Assembly: GCA_946004305.1 (NCBI GenBank)
Contig: CAMFZJ010000040.1
Location: 1 to 10,853, forward strand
From: an uncultured Clostridia bacterium
Lineage (GTDB): Bacteria; Bacillota; Clostridia; Oscillospirales; Acutalibacteraceae
Length of the DNA stretch: 10,853 nucleotides
Direction of reading: 5' to 3'
Made by a program: the position numbers and the translations under genes. Below the pieces are notes generated by a model, which did no database searches, was not told the origin of the DNA, and was given only the letters and a program-made list of their open reading frames with translations. Shown in pieces: positions 1 to 5,782 of the stretch; position 1 is the first letter of the stretch; each line of letters starts with the position of its first letter.

Positions 1-42
1 CAAGGAGTATCGTCGGCAGCGTCAGATGTGTATAAGAGACAG
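1..42 (+). other. Illumina Nextera (Tn5) read-1 adapter with i5 index; not genomic
   Basis: Bases 10-42 match the 33-base Nextera read-1 transposase adapter, ending in the 19-base Tn5 mosaic end (24-42). Bases 2-9 (AAGGAGTA) are the S507/N507 i5 index, and base 1 is the last base expected from the P5 flow-cell oligo. The order P5 end, index, adapter, insert is exactly that of a library molecule, so this is untrimmed library sequence at a contig end. Biological sequence starts at about 43. The promoter and upstream neighbour of the first gene are therefore missing from this window. Confidence 0.97.
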
Positions 43-66
43 ATATAAAAAGGAGGTATCCTAATA

Positions 67-903
67 ATGGACGAATTTAATAAGAATGAAGAAGTTATTG
101 AAACCGAGGTTGAGGCTCCTGTAGATACTACTGATGAGGCTACAACTTCTGAAAATGTTTCAGATAATATCCAGCAGACTGTAGAAATATCTAAAAATAA
201 AGTAAAAGTTCAGACTCCGATTATGATTGCCGCATGCATTTTGATAGTTGCAGTTTTGGGATTTTTCTGTTTTAAACTGTTTTTCAGCAATTCAATAACA
301 GGAACTTGGGTTCTGAAAACCGACGCTTCTGCTGATGAAACATCAGAAGACGGCAACGCTGTTATTTACTATACTTTCCATGATGATAAGAATCATACAG
401 CTTCTCTTAATATTGGTTCTATGGAAGTTAAAGGTAATTGGTGGTATGCTGATGAGAACGGTGCAACTACTGATGAGGCAACGGATACAATTACTATCTC
501 AATTTCCTATTTCTTCAACGGTACATTCCAGTATGAAGTTGGCGGAAATGCTATTACAGGCAGAACTCTCACTCTAAAATCAGGAGATGATAGCTCTTAT
601 GATTTTGTAAGCAAGAGTATCCCTGATCCTGATTTAAAGCCTGTCCAAAACTATAAAGTTGATGAAAAGCTTGTAGGCGAGTGGAAAAATGATGAATCAA
701 AAATTTCATATACTTTTAATTCAGACGGAACCTGCCACATTAATGAAATGGATACACTCATAATTGATGGTGTTTATAGTGCAGATGGTGAAAAAGTTGA
801 TATTAAGTATATTGCACAGGAAGAAGCAAATACAAGTTTTGGATATGAGATTAATGGTTCAAAACTAACGATTTCCGGTCTTGAGCTTGAGAAAGTAGAT
901 TAA
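67..903 (+). CDS. Membrane-anchored protein with two related extracytoplasmic beta-rich (DUF5640/lipocalin-like) domains
   Basis: This 278-residue protein has an acidic, low-complexity N-terminus (about 1-45), one hydrophobic membrane segment (about 51-73, with basic residues K44-K47 just before it) and a long C-terminal part probably outside the cell. That part appears to hold two related domains, about 77-171 and 202-278. Each begins with a G-x-W motif (GTW at 79-81, GEW at 204-206). Each then has a YTF strand (102-104 and 215-217), a middle G-N/V-W/Y strand, and a closing F-x-Y-E-x-x-G/N-G...LT(L/I) stretch. Such repeats resemble small lipocalin-like domains (DUF5640 type) of Firmicute surface proteins; the family name is from memory and not searched. 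Topology is predicted as N-in, C-out. The start at 67 is supported by AGGAGG (51-56), nine bases upstream of the ATG. The upstream region is cut off by the adapter, so operon context is unknown. Function unknown. Confidence 0.85.
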   Translation: MDEFNKNEEVIETEVEAPVDTTDEATTSENVSDNIQQTVEISKNKVKVQTPIMIAACILIVAVLGFFCFKLFFSNSITGTWVLKTDASADETSEDGNAVIYYTFHDDKNHTASLNIGSMEVKGNWWYADENGATTDEATDTITISISYFFNGTFQYEVGGNAITGRTLTLKSGDDSSYDFVSKSIPDPDLKPVQNYKVDEKLVGEWKNDESKISYTFNSDGTCHINEMDTLIIDGVYSADGEKVDIKYIAQEEANTSFGYEINGSKLTISGLELEKVD

Positions 904-948
904 TAATTCATGCATTTGTGTTTACTGCTTTTAAAAATCTAACACATT

Positions 949-977
949 AAAATCCTCCGATTAAATCGGAGGATTTT
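949..977. terminator. Bidirectional rho-independent terminator between convergent genes
   Basis: A perfect 12-bp stem (949-960 with 966-977, around a TTAAA loop) has a GC-rich core TCCTCCGA/TCGGAGGA. It is flanked by an A-rich run on the left and a T run (974-979) on the right, so it can end transcription from both sides. It lies 46 bases after the stop of the gene at 67-903 and directly abuts the stop codon of the reverse-strand gene at 978-1331. Confidence 0.9.
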
Positions 978-1331
978 TTATCTGCATAATCCACATGCAT
1001 TATCCAGTATTTCAAACATATCATCCTTACTGCATAATTCCATAAAGGAATAATCTCTGCATACCATTTCACAAAGTTTTTTTGTTTCTTCATCCATATT
1101 GCAGTCAAGGCAAATCACTCTGTCCGGACCGTTTTTGCCCATCCATTTAACCTTTTGGGCAGCGCTTCGCAATAAATACTCAGCGTCCTCCTGTTTATTG
1201 CATATTGGCTCAATAAGTATAATCTCCCTGTCATCTTTTGATTTTGTAAAAATTCTTACAATTCCTCTCAAACTTTCACATACTCCAATTACTGCGAAAA
1301 AAGCCAAAAGGCAAATATAAATATATATCAT
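978..1331 (-). CDS. Small membrane-anchored protein of unknown function
   Basis: I do not recognise this 117-residue protein. It opens with a hydrophobic segment (about 1-18) followed by basic residues (R22, R26, K30, K32), which suggests one N-terminal membrane helix with the rest cytoplasmic. The soluble part has predicted alternating strands and helices: a strand at 36-43 (REIILIEP), a helix at about 47-61, a strand at 70-76 (DRVICLD), a helix at about 80-92 and a cysteine-rich tail. Cysteines at 74, 77, 87, 91, 100, 113 and 116 could bind metal, but their spacing matches no motif I know. The start is supported by AGAGGTGG upstream of the ATG on the reverse strand. The gene diverges from the DUF1540 gene and is monocistronic here. 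The pattern of a membrane anchor plus a small alpha/beta domain near sporulation genes is suggestive only. Confidence 0.75.
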   Translation of the reverse strand: MIYIYICLLAFFAVIGVCESLRGIVRIFTKSKDDREIILIEPICNKQEDAEYLLRSAAQKVKWMGKNGPDRVICLDCNMDEETKKLCEMVCRDYSFMELCSKDDMFEILDNACGLCR

Positions 1332-1451
1332 AAAGCCACCTCTTTTTATTTTATTTTGTAAAAAATTTTTTGTGCAGAATAATTATGCTGAAAACAGCAG
1401 ATAATATTTGTGCTTCGATTTAGAAAGCAAAATTTTAATGAGGTGAATTTT

Positions 1452-1637
1452 ATGACAGACAATTCTTATGCAAATCAGTGTATTCGTTGCACAGTAACTA
1501 ATTGCAAAAATCACAACAAGGATAAGAACTATTGCTCGCTTAATTCAATTACTGTAGGTACACACGAAGCAAATCCAACACAAATCCAGTGTACTGACTG
1601 TGAAAATTTTGAACTTAAGTCTGATTGTAATTGCTAA
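1452..1637 (+). CDS. DUF1540 domain cysteine-rich small protein
   Basis: This 61-residue protein matches the DUF1540 pattern: C10-x2-C13-x4-C18, a second block with C28 followed by an N-S-I-T-V strand, then C47-x2-C50 and E-N-F. Two extra cysteines (59, 61) end the protein. Such cysteine spacing implies zinc binding or disulfide cross-linking; the family has no firmly established function and is common in spore-forming Clostridia. An in-frame GTG at 1410 would add 14 residues, but AGGTG (1441-1445) sits six bases before the ATG at 1452, so I chose that start. A terminator follows directly, so the gene is probably transcribed alone. I could not find a convincing promoter in the 120-base gap to the divergent gene. 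That gap holds only a small TGCTG-AAAA-CAGCA hairpin (1386-1399). Confidence 0.88.
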   Translation: MTDNSYANQCIRCTVTNCKNHNKDKNYCSLNSITVGTHEANPTQIQCTDCENFELKSDCNC

Positions 1638-1659
1638 TAATTGCATAAAAGAAAAGTAG

Positions 1660-1702
1660 AAAAGGATAGCTTTTAGCTTAGTGCTGAAGCTGTCCTTTTT
1701 GT
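1660..1702 (+). terminator. Rho-independent terminator after the DUF1540 gene
   Basis: A 13-bp stem pairs 1660-1672 with 1687-1699, with one T:G wobble, a 14-base loop and a T-rich tail (1696-1706, interrupted by one G). It separates the DUF1540 gene from the dipicolinate synthase genes, so dpaA needs its own promoter. Confidence 0.85.
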
Positions 1703-1707
1703 TTTTC

Positions 1708-1734
1708 ACGGATTAGCAATGATTACATAATATA
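1708..1734 (+). promoter_or_regulatory. Candidate sporulation (sigma-K/sigma-E-like) promoter for dpaAB
   Basis: CATAATATA at 1726-1734 fits the CATAnnnTA -10 element of mother-cell sigma-K promoters (the related sigma-E -10 is CATAcanT). An AC dinucleotide at 1708-1709 could be the sigma-K -35, although the 16-base spacer is about one short of the B. subtilis optimum. In B. subtilis the dipicolinate synthase genes are sigma-K dependent, so the position directly before dpaA makes sense. The expected transcript start, around 1741, is downstream of the ATG at 1739 and upstream of the one at 1763. No good sigma-A promoter is visible here. Short sporulation motifs arise by chance in AT-rich DNA, so this is tentative. 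Confidence 0.45.
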
Positions 1735-1750
1735 TCATATGAAAACAAAA

Positions 1751-1756
1751 AAGGTG
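1751..1756 (+). promoter_or_regulatory. Ribosome binding site that fixes the dpaA start at 1763
   Basis: AAGGTG is followed by six T residues and the ATG at 1763, a good spacing. No ribosome binding site precedes the in-frame ATG at 1739, which overlaps the putative -10 region. The site sits in a small palindrome of six A, GGTG, six T (1747-1762). Confidence 0.75.
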
Positions 1757-1762
1757 TTTTTT

Positions 1763-2617
1763 ATGATAAATAAAAGTATTGTTTTTCTAGGCGGAGATAA
1801 ACGCCAGCTGTTTGCAGCAAATGCTTTTGCTGAAATGGGATTTACTGTGTATCTTTCCGGCTTTGATAAGCTTGAAAGCAACGGGGATTTAATAATAACT
1901 GATATTTATACAGGAATTGTTAATTCTGATATAATTGTGTTTCCTGTAACCGGAATAAAGGATAGAATTATACCTTGCTATTTTTCTAATAAAGAATTAA
2001 GATTAAGCGATGAATTGCTTGAATTATTAAAAAATAGAATTGTATTTTCAGGGAAATCACAATCTATTAAAAATATTTCCAAGGAAATAAAAATTTATGA
2101 TTATCTTGACAGGGAAGAATTTGCAGTTGCAAATGCATTGGCTACAGCCGAGGGGGCTGTTCAGGTAGCAATGGAGGAGTATGAAGGACTTATTTCCAAT
2201 TCCAGATGTCTTGTCACAGGCTACGGAAGAATAGGCAGAATATTATCTTCAATACTCAATTCCTTAAATGCAAAGGTAACTGTTTCAACAGAAAAACCTG
2301 ATCATTTTGAATATATAATTGCAACAGGAAATAAGCCCATAAAAACAAATAAAATAACAGGGCTTAATAACTATGATATAGTTTTCAATACAGTTCCGGC
2401 TCTTATAATTGACAAAAAAGTGTTGGAAAACAGTTCCCCTAATGTTCTTATTATTGATCTTGCATCATTGCCGGGAGGGGTAGATTTTGAAGCTGCAAAA
2501 AAACTGAATATCAGCGCAATACATGCACTATCATTGCCGGGCAAATGTTCCCCTAAAGCCGCCGGTGAAATTATCACAAAAACAATACTAAATATGCTCA
2601 AGGAGGAATTTAGTTGA
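1763..2617 (+). CDS. dpaA: Dipicolinate synthase subunit A
   Basis: DpaA (SpoVFA) pairs with DpaB to oxidise dihydrodipicolinate (or its hydroxylated precursor), from the lysine pathway, to dipicolinic acid in the mother cell; the product then accumulates in the spore core. The 284-residue protein is close to the B. subtilis length (297). It has the DpaA N-terminal domain, beginning with a hydrophobic strand and G-G-D-K-R-Q (10-15). A Rossmann NAD(P)-binding domain is centred on G-Y-G-R-I-G-R (153-159), after the conserved A-T-A-E-G-A stretch (about 128-133). The C-terminal I-D-L-A-S-L-P-G-G-V-D-F and A-L-S-L-P-G-K-C-S-P motifs are typical. An in-frame ATG at 1739 would add eight residues but lacks a ribosome binding site, so I use 1763. 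The stop overlaps the dpaB start by four bases, implying translational coupling. Confidence 0.93.
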   Translation: MINKSIVFLGGDKRQLFAANAFAEMGFTVYLSGFDKLESNGDLIITDIYTGIVNSDIIVFPVTGIKDRIIPCYFSNKELRLSDELLELLKNRIVFSGKSQSIKNISKEIKIYDYLDREEFAVANALATAEGAVQVAMEEYEGLISNSRCLVTGYGRIGRILSSILNSLNAKVTVSTEKPDHFEYIIATGNKPIKTNKITGLNNYDIVFNTVPALIIDKKVLENSSPNVLIIDLASLPGGVDFEAAKKLNISAIHALSLPGKCSPKAAGEIITKTILNMLKEEFS

Positions 2618-3186
2618 CAAAGGCAGATATAGGATTTGCACTGTGCGGCTCATTTTGTACATTCTCAAAAGCTTTGGTGCAAATGGAAAAGCTAATGGAA
2701 GATAACTATAATGTTATTCCCATAATGTCGCAAAATGCATATTCAACAGATACACGTTTTGGAAAGGCTAAAGAGTTTGTAGAAAAAATCGAAAAGATAA
2801 CCGGTAAAAAAGTTTTGCACACAATCGCTGATGTAGAGCCCATAGGTCCAAAAAAATTATGTGACTTAATTTTAGTTGCCCCTTGTACCGGAAATACACT
2901 CGCAAAGTTGTGTCAGGGAATTACTGACAGTTCTGTTACAATGGCAGTAAAATCACACCTTAGAATTAAGCGTCCGGTTTTATTGTGTACAGCTACAAAC
3001 GACGGTTTAGGAGCAACTGCACAAAATATAGGCAGATTAATTAATACAAAAAATATTTATTTTGTACCAATGACTCAGGATGATTATGTAAACAAGCCTA
3101 ATTCATTGGTTGCACATTTTGATTTAATACCTGAATGTGTCAAACAGGTTCTTGATGGTGTTCAGCCACAGCCTGTCTTTGGATAA
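2614..3186 (+). CDS. dpaB: Dipicolinate synthase subunit B (flavoprotein family)
   Basis: DpaB (SpoVFB) is the second subunit of dipicolinate synthase and belongs to the flavoprotein fold shared with UbiX and the phosphopantothenoylcysteine decarboxylases. At 190 residues it is close to the usual length of about 200. Visible motifs are C-G-S-F-C-T-F (11-17) in the first nucleotide-binding loop and A-P-C-T-G-N-T-L-A-K-L (89-99), the family's P-x-T-x-N loop, followed by G-I-T-D-S (102-106). The T-N-D stretch (128-130) and an A-H-F-D-L-I-P motif near the end also fit. Translation starts at TTG (2614), seven bases after a strong AGGAGG (2601-2606), and overlaps the dpaA stop as TTGA. A terminator follows. 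In B. subtilis the operon continues with asd-dapG-dapA; here it does not. Confidence 0.94.
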   Translation: MTKADIGFALCGSFCTFSKALVQMEKLMEDNYNVIPIMSQNAYSTDTRFGKAKEFVEKIEKITGKKVLHTIADVEPIGPKKLCDLILVAPCTGNTLAKLCQGITDSSVTMAVKSHLRIKRPVLLCTATNDGLGATAQNIGRLINTKNIYFVPMTQDDYVNKPNSLVAHFDLIPECVKQVLDGVQPQPVFG

Positions 3187-3195
3187 ATTTGTAAC

Positions 3196-3229
3196 AGAGA
3201 GCAGTTTATTTTGTCTGCTCTCTTTCTTT
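3196..3229 (+). terminator. Rho-independent terminator after dpaB
   Basis: A perfect 9-bp stem AGAGAGCAG/CTGCTCTCT (3196-3204 with 3215-3223), with a 10-base loop, is followed by a T-rich tail interrupted by one C. It ends the dpaAB unit 10 bases after the dpaB stop and only four bases before the next promoter. Confidence 0.85.
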
Positions 3230-3233
3230 ATAC

Positions 3234-3262
3234 TTGAAAAGGGTAATTTCTTTTGATATAAT
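3234..3262 (+). promoter_or_regulatory. Strong sigma-A type promoter of the zinc-ribbon-metY-ispD-ispF unit
   Basis: TTGAAA (3234-3239) and a perfect TATAAT (3257-3262) are separated by exactly 17 bases, five of six matches and six of six matches to consensus. The expected transcript start is near 3269, giving a leader of about 30 bases to the ATG at 3299. That is too short for a SAM riboswitch or T-box upstream of metY. Confidence 0.85.
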
Positions 3263-3298
3263 TACTGTATACCATTTAGGTGTATGTGGAGGAATAGT

Positions 3299-3802
3299 AT
3301 GAAATACTGTACTAAATGCAGAAGGCTGTATAATGATGAAGATACAGAATGCAAGGAATGTAAAAAGGGAAAGCTTGAAACTATAACCGATGAAAGCACA
3401 CCTGTATATCTTTGCAGTGGTGATATAATGGAACGTGACAGAGTGCAGGCGGTGTTAAAGGACAGCAAGATTCCCAGTGATTATAAGAGAAATATGGTGT
3501 CAGCTAATTCTCAGGTGGTTACAGGAATAGATTTTGACGTGTTTGACATCCTTGTTCCTTTTGATATGTATGAGCAGGCTTTTGATGTAGCTGTAGGAAT
3601 TGGAGCCATAAAGCTTAATGAAGAAGAAACGCTTGCTTATAAACTTGATAAAAACGACGGTATAGAAGAATTTGAAGAAATGTCTTCATCAAAGCGTACC
3701 ACAGTTAGAATAATCTCTGCCATTCTTATAATTATTGCTTTTGCAGCTATAATATACGGCGTTGATTTTATAATGGCATTAATTAAAAATTTATTTACAT
3801 AA
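3299..3802 (+). CDS. Zinc-ribbon membrane protein with a DUF2007-like middle domain
   Basis: This 167-residue protein starts with a zinc ribbon: C4-x2-C7 and C18-x2-C21 are consistent with one structural zinc. The middle domain (about 36-110) begins V-Y-L-C-S-G-D and contains a helix (M44-D55), then F-D-I-L-V-P (82-87) and a helix Y91-G100. This resembles the ACT-like DUF2007 'putative signal transducing' domain, though I have not searched it. An acidic linker (about 119-129) leads to one C-terminal membrane helix (about 137-161), so the rest is probably cytoplasmic. An in-frame ATG at 3284 would add five residues, but GGAGG (3288-3292) stands six bases before the ATG at 3299 and decides the start. 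It is the first gene behind the strong promoter and lies 15 bases before metY, so the two are probably co-transcribed. Specific function unknown. Confidence 0.83.
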   Translation: MKYCTKCRRLYNDEDTECKECKKGKLETITDESTPVYLCSGDIMERDRVQAVLKDSKIPSDYKRNMVSANSQVVTGIDFDVFDILVPFDMYEQAFDVAVGIGAIKLNEEETLAYKLDKNDGIEEFEEMSSSKRTTVRIISAILIIIAFAAIIYGVDFIMALIKNLFT

Positions 3803-3817
3803 ACAGGAGAAATAATT

Positions 3818-5083
3818 ATGAAGTTTGAAACAAAATGTATTCAGTCAGGATATACTCCCAAAAACGGAGAATCCCGAGTAGTGCCTATTGTTCAAAGCAC
3901 TACATATAAATATGAAACATCTGATGAAATGGGTAAGCTTTTTGATTTGGAAGCAGAGGGCTTTTTCTATACACGACTTGCAAACCCGACTTTGGATGCT
4001 GTTGAGAAAAAAATCGCTGATTTAGAGGGAGGAGTAGGCGCAATGCTTACTTCCTCAGGACAGGCGGCAACAACAGCAGCAGTTGTAAATATTTGTAAAG
4101 CAGGAGATCACGTTATTTGTTCCAGCGCAGTATATGGTGGAACATTTAATTTGTTTAGCAAAACTCTTAAGGATTTAGGAATTGACTGTACTTTTGTACC
4201 GGCAATGGTTACTGAGGAAGAATTAAATAATGCTTTTAGAGAAAATACAAAGCTTGTTTTTACAGAAGCTGTTACAAATCCTTCCCTTGATGTTGCAGAT
4301 ATTGAAATGTTTGCAAAATGTGCCCATGCTCACAATGTACCTTTGTTTGTAGATAATACATTTCCTACACCGGTAAACTTCAGACCGTTTGAATGGGGTG
4401 CTGACATTGTTGTCCATTCTACCTCAAAGTATATGGACGGACACGCTGTAGCACTTGGCGGCGTAATAGTTGACAGCGGTAATTTTGACTGGAATAATGG
4501 AAAATATCCAATGCTCAGCCAGCCTGATGAAACTTATCACGGTGTGGTATATACAGAACGCTTTGGAAAAGCTGCATTTATTACAAAAGCAAGAACTCAC
4601 ATTATGCGTGATATGGGACAGCAACAGTCACCAATGAATGCATTTCTTTTAAATATAGGACTTGAAACTTTATTCCTGCGTGTTCCCCGTCATTGTGAAA
4701 ACGCATTGGCTGTAGCTAAATTCCTTGAAGCTAATGATAAAATTGAATGGGTGAATTTTCCGGGACTTGAAAGCAGCAAGTATTATGATTTAGCACAGAA
4801 ATATATGCCGAATGGTACTTGCGGTGTTGTATCCTTTGGTGTTAAGGGTGGCAGACAAGCTGCAGAAAAGCTTATGGCAGAGCTTAAGCTGGCGGCGATT
4901 GTAACTCACGTTGCAGATGCTCGTACCTGTTGCTTGCATCCTGCAAGCGCCACTCATCGTCAGATGACAGATGAACAGCTTGTTGCAGCCGGAATTTCAC
5001 CAAATATGATTAGATTTTCTGTTGGTATTGAAAATGTAGAAGATATTATAGCTGACTTAAAACAAGCTATAGATAAGGTGTAG
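3818..5083 (+). CDS. metY: O-acetylhomoserine sulfhydrylase / aminocarboxypropyltransferase (PLP)
   Basis: This enzyme makes homocysteine from O-acetylhomoserine and sulfide, so sulfur enters methionine directly. At 421 residues it has the long form typical of MetY rather than the roughly 380-390 residues of cystathionine gamma-synthase or lyase. Cys/Met-metabolism family landmarks are all present: Y51-T-R-x-x-N-P, S79-S-G-Q-A for the PLP phosphate, A-V-Y106-G-G-T for ring stacking, D179-N-T-F for the pyridine nitrogen, and S-T-S-K204-Y for the Schiff-base lysine. The late L-H-P-A-S-A-T-H-R-Q motif and R-F-S-V-G-I-E complete the fold. AGGAGA (3805-3810) precedes the ATG by seven bases. No SAM riboswitch lies before it, so methionine control, if any, is not visible. 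It is 15 bases after the zinc-ribbon gene and one base before ispD. Substrate preference (acetyl versus succinyl) is inferred from the family. Confidence 0.95.
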   Translation: MKFETKCIQSGYTPKNGESRVVPIVQSTTYKYETSDEMGKLFDLEAEGFFYTRLANPTLDAVEKKIADLEGGVGAMLTSSGQAATTAAVVNICKAGDHVICSSAVYGGTFNLFSKTLKDLGIDCTFVPAMVTEEELNNAFRENTKLVFTEAVTNPSLDVADIEMFAKCAHAHNVPLFVDNTFPTPVNFRPFEWGADIVVHSTSKYMDGHAVALGGVIVDSGNFDWNNGKYPMLSQPDETYHGVVYTERFGKAAFITKARTHIMRDMGQQQSPMNAFLLNIGLETLFLRVPRHCENALAVAKFLEANDKIEWVNFPGLESSKYYDLAQKYMPNGTCGVVSFGVKGGRQAAEKLMAELKLAAIVTHVADARTCCLHPASATHRQMTDEQLVAAGISPNMIRFSVGIENVEDIIADLKQAIDKV

Positions 5084-5084
5084 T

Positions 5085-5780
5085 ATGAAAAAATTTGTTA
5101 CTGCCATTATTGTGGCAGCAGGAAATTCCTCTCGTATGGGATTAGGTATGAGCAAACAGTTTATCCCCTTACTTGGAGAACCTGCGTTAAAATATACGCT
5201 TAATGCTTTTGAGCGTTCATATATTATTGATTCTATTGTAGTTGTTTGCCGACCTCAGGATAAAGTTGCAATAAGTGCCATCATTAATCAAAACAGTTTT
5301 AAAAAGGTTGACGCTCTTGTTTATGGCGGAAGTACACGGGGTGAGAGTGTAACAAACGGTGTTAACAGCGCAAATCCGGAAACTACACATTTTGCAATTC
5401 ATGACGGAGCACGACCGTTGGTTGAGCTTATTGATATTGAAAATGTAGTAAAGGTAGCTTTTGAAACAAATGCCGCAACTCTGGGGATTTTTGTTACAGA
5501 TACAATCAAAACCGTTGATAATGAAAACAACATTGTTTCTACTCCCGTAAGAAGCAAGCTGAGAGCTGTACAGACTCCTCAGGTTTTCGAGAAAGAGCTG
5601 TATAAAAAAGCTCTTAACTATGCTAAGGAAAATAAGCTGAGCTTTACAGATGATTGCCAGCTTGTTGAAAGCATAGGGGAAAGCGTTAAGGTAGTAATCG
5701 GAAGTCAGGATAATATTAAGCTTACAACTCAAAATGACATTGCTATTGTTGAGCATATTCTTAAAGGAAAGCAGGTTTAA
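5085..5780 (+). CDS. ispD: 2-C-methyl-D-erythritol 4-phosphate cytidylyltransferase
   Basis: IspD transfers CMP from CTP to methylerythritol phosphate, the third step of the MEP pathway to isoprenoid precursors, in the cytoplasm. The 231-residue protein has the usual length. It has the nucleotide-binding loop A-A-G-N-S-S-R17-M-G followed by S-K24-Q-F; R17 and K24 correspond to the CTP-binding Arg and Lys, and the usual P-K-Q is S-K-Q here. It also has G-G-S-T-R-G-E-S-V (81-89), H106-D107-G-A-R110-P, and T-P-Q-V-F (164-168). Near the end N-I-K212-L-T-T is the family's MEP-binding lysine motif. The start lies one base after the metY stop, and AAGGTG (5075-5080) inside the end of metY serves as its ribosome binding site. 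It is two bases before ispF, the next but one enzyme of the pathway. Confidence 0.97.
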   Translation: MKKFVTAIIVAAGNSSRMGLGMSKQFIPLLGEPALKYTLNAFERSYIIDSIVVVCRPQDKVAISAIINQNSFKKVDALVYGGSTRGESVTNGVNSANPETTHFAIHDGARPLVELIDIENVVKVAFETNAATLGIFVTDTIKTVDNENNIVSTPVRSKLRAVQTPQVFEKELYKKALNYAKENKLSFTDDCQLVESIGESVKVVIGSQDNIKLTTQNDIAIVEHILKGKQV

Positions 5781-5782
5781 TA

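Noticed and set aside
24..42. Tn5 mosaic end as evidence of a natural transposon
   Set aside because: It is preceded by the synthetic read-1 primer and an Illumina index, so it comes from library preparation.
1410..1451. GTG start adding 14 residues to the DUF1540 protein
   Set aside because: It has no ribosome binding site, whereas AGGTG precedes the ATG at 1452, and the added residues lie outside the domain.
1332..1451. Sigma-A promoters in the divergent gap between the small membrane protein and the DUF1540 gene
   Set aside because: Candidates such as TTGTGC (1370) with GATAAT (1400) have wrong spacing (24 bases); the gap is simply AT-rich and I could not support either promoter.
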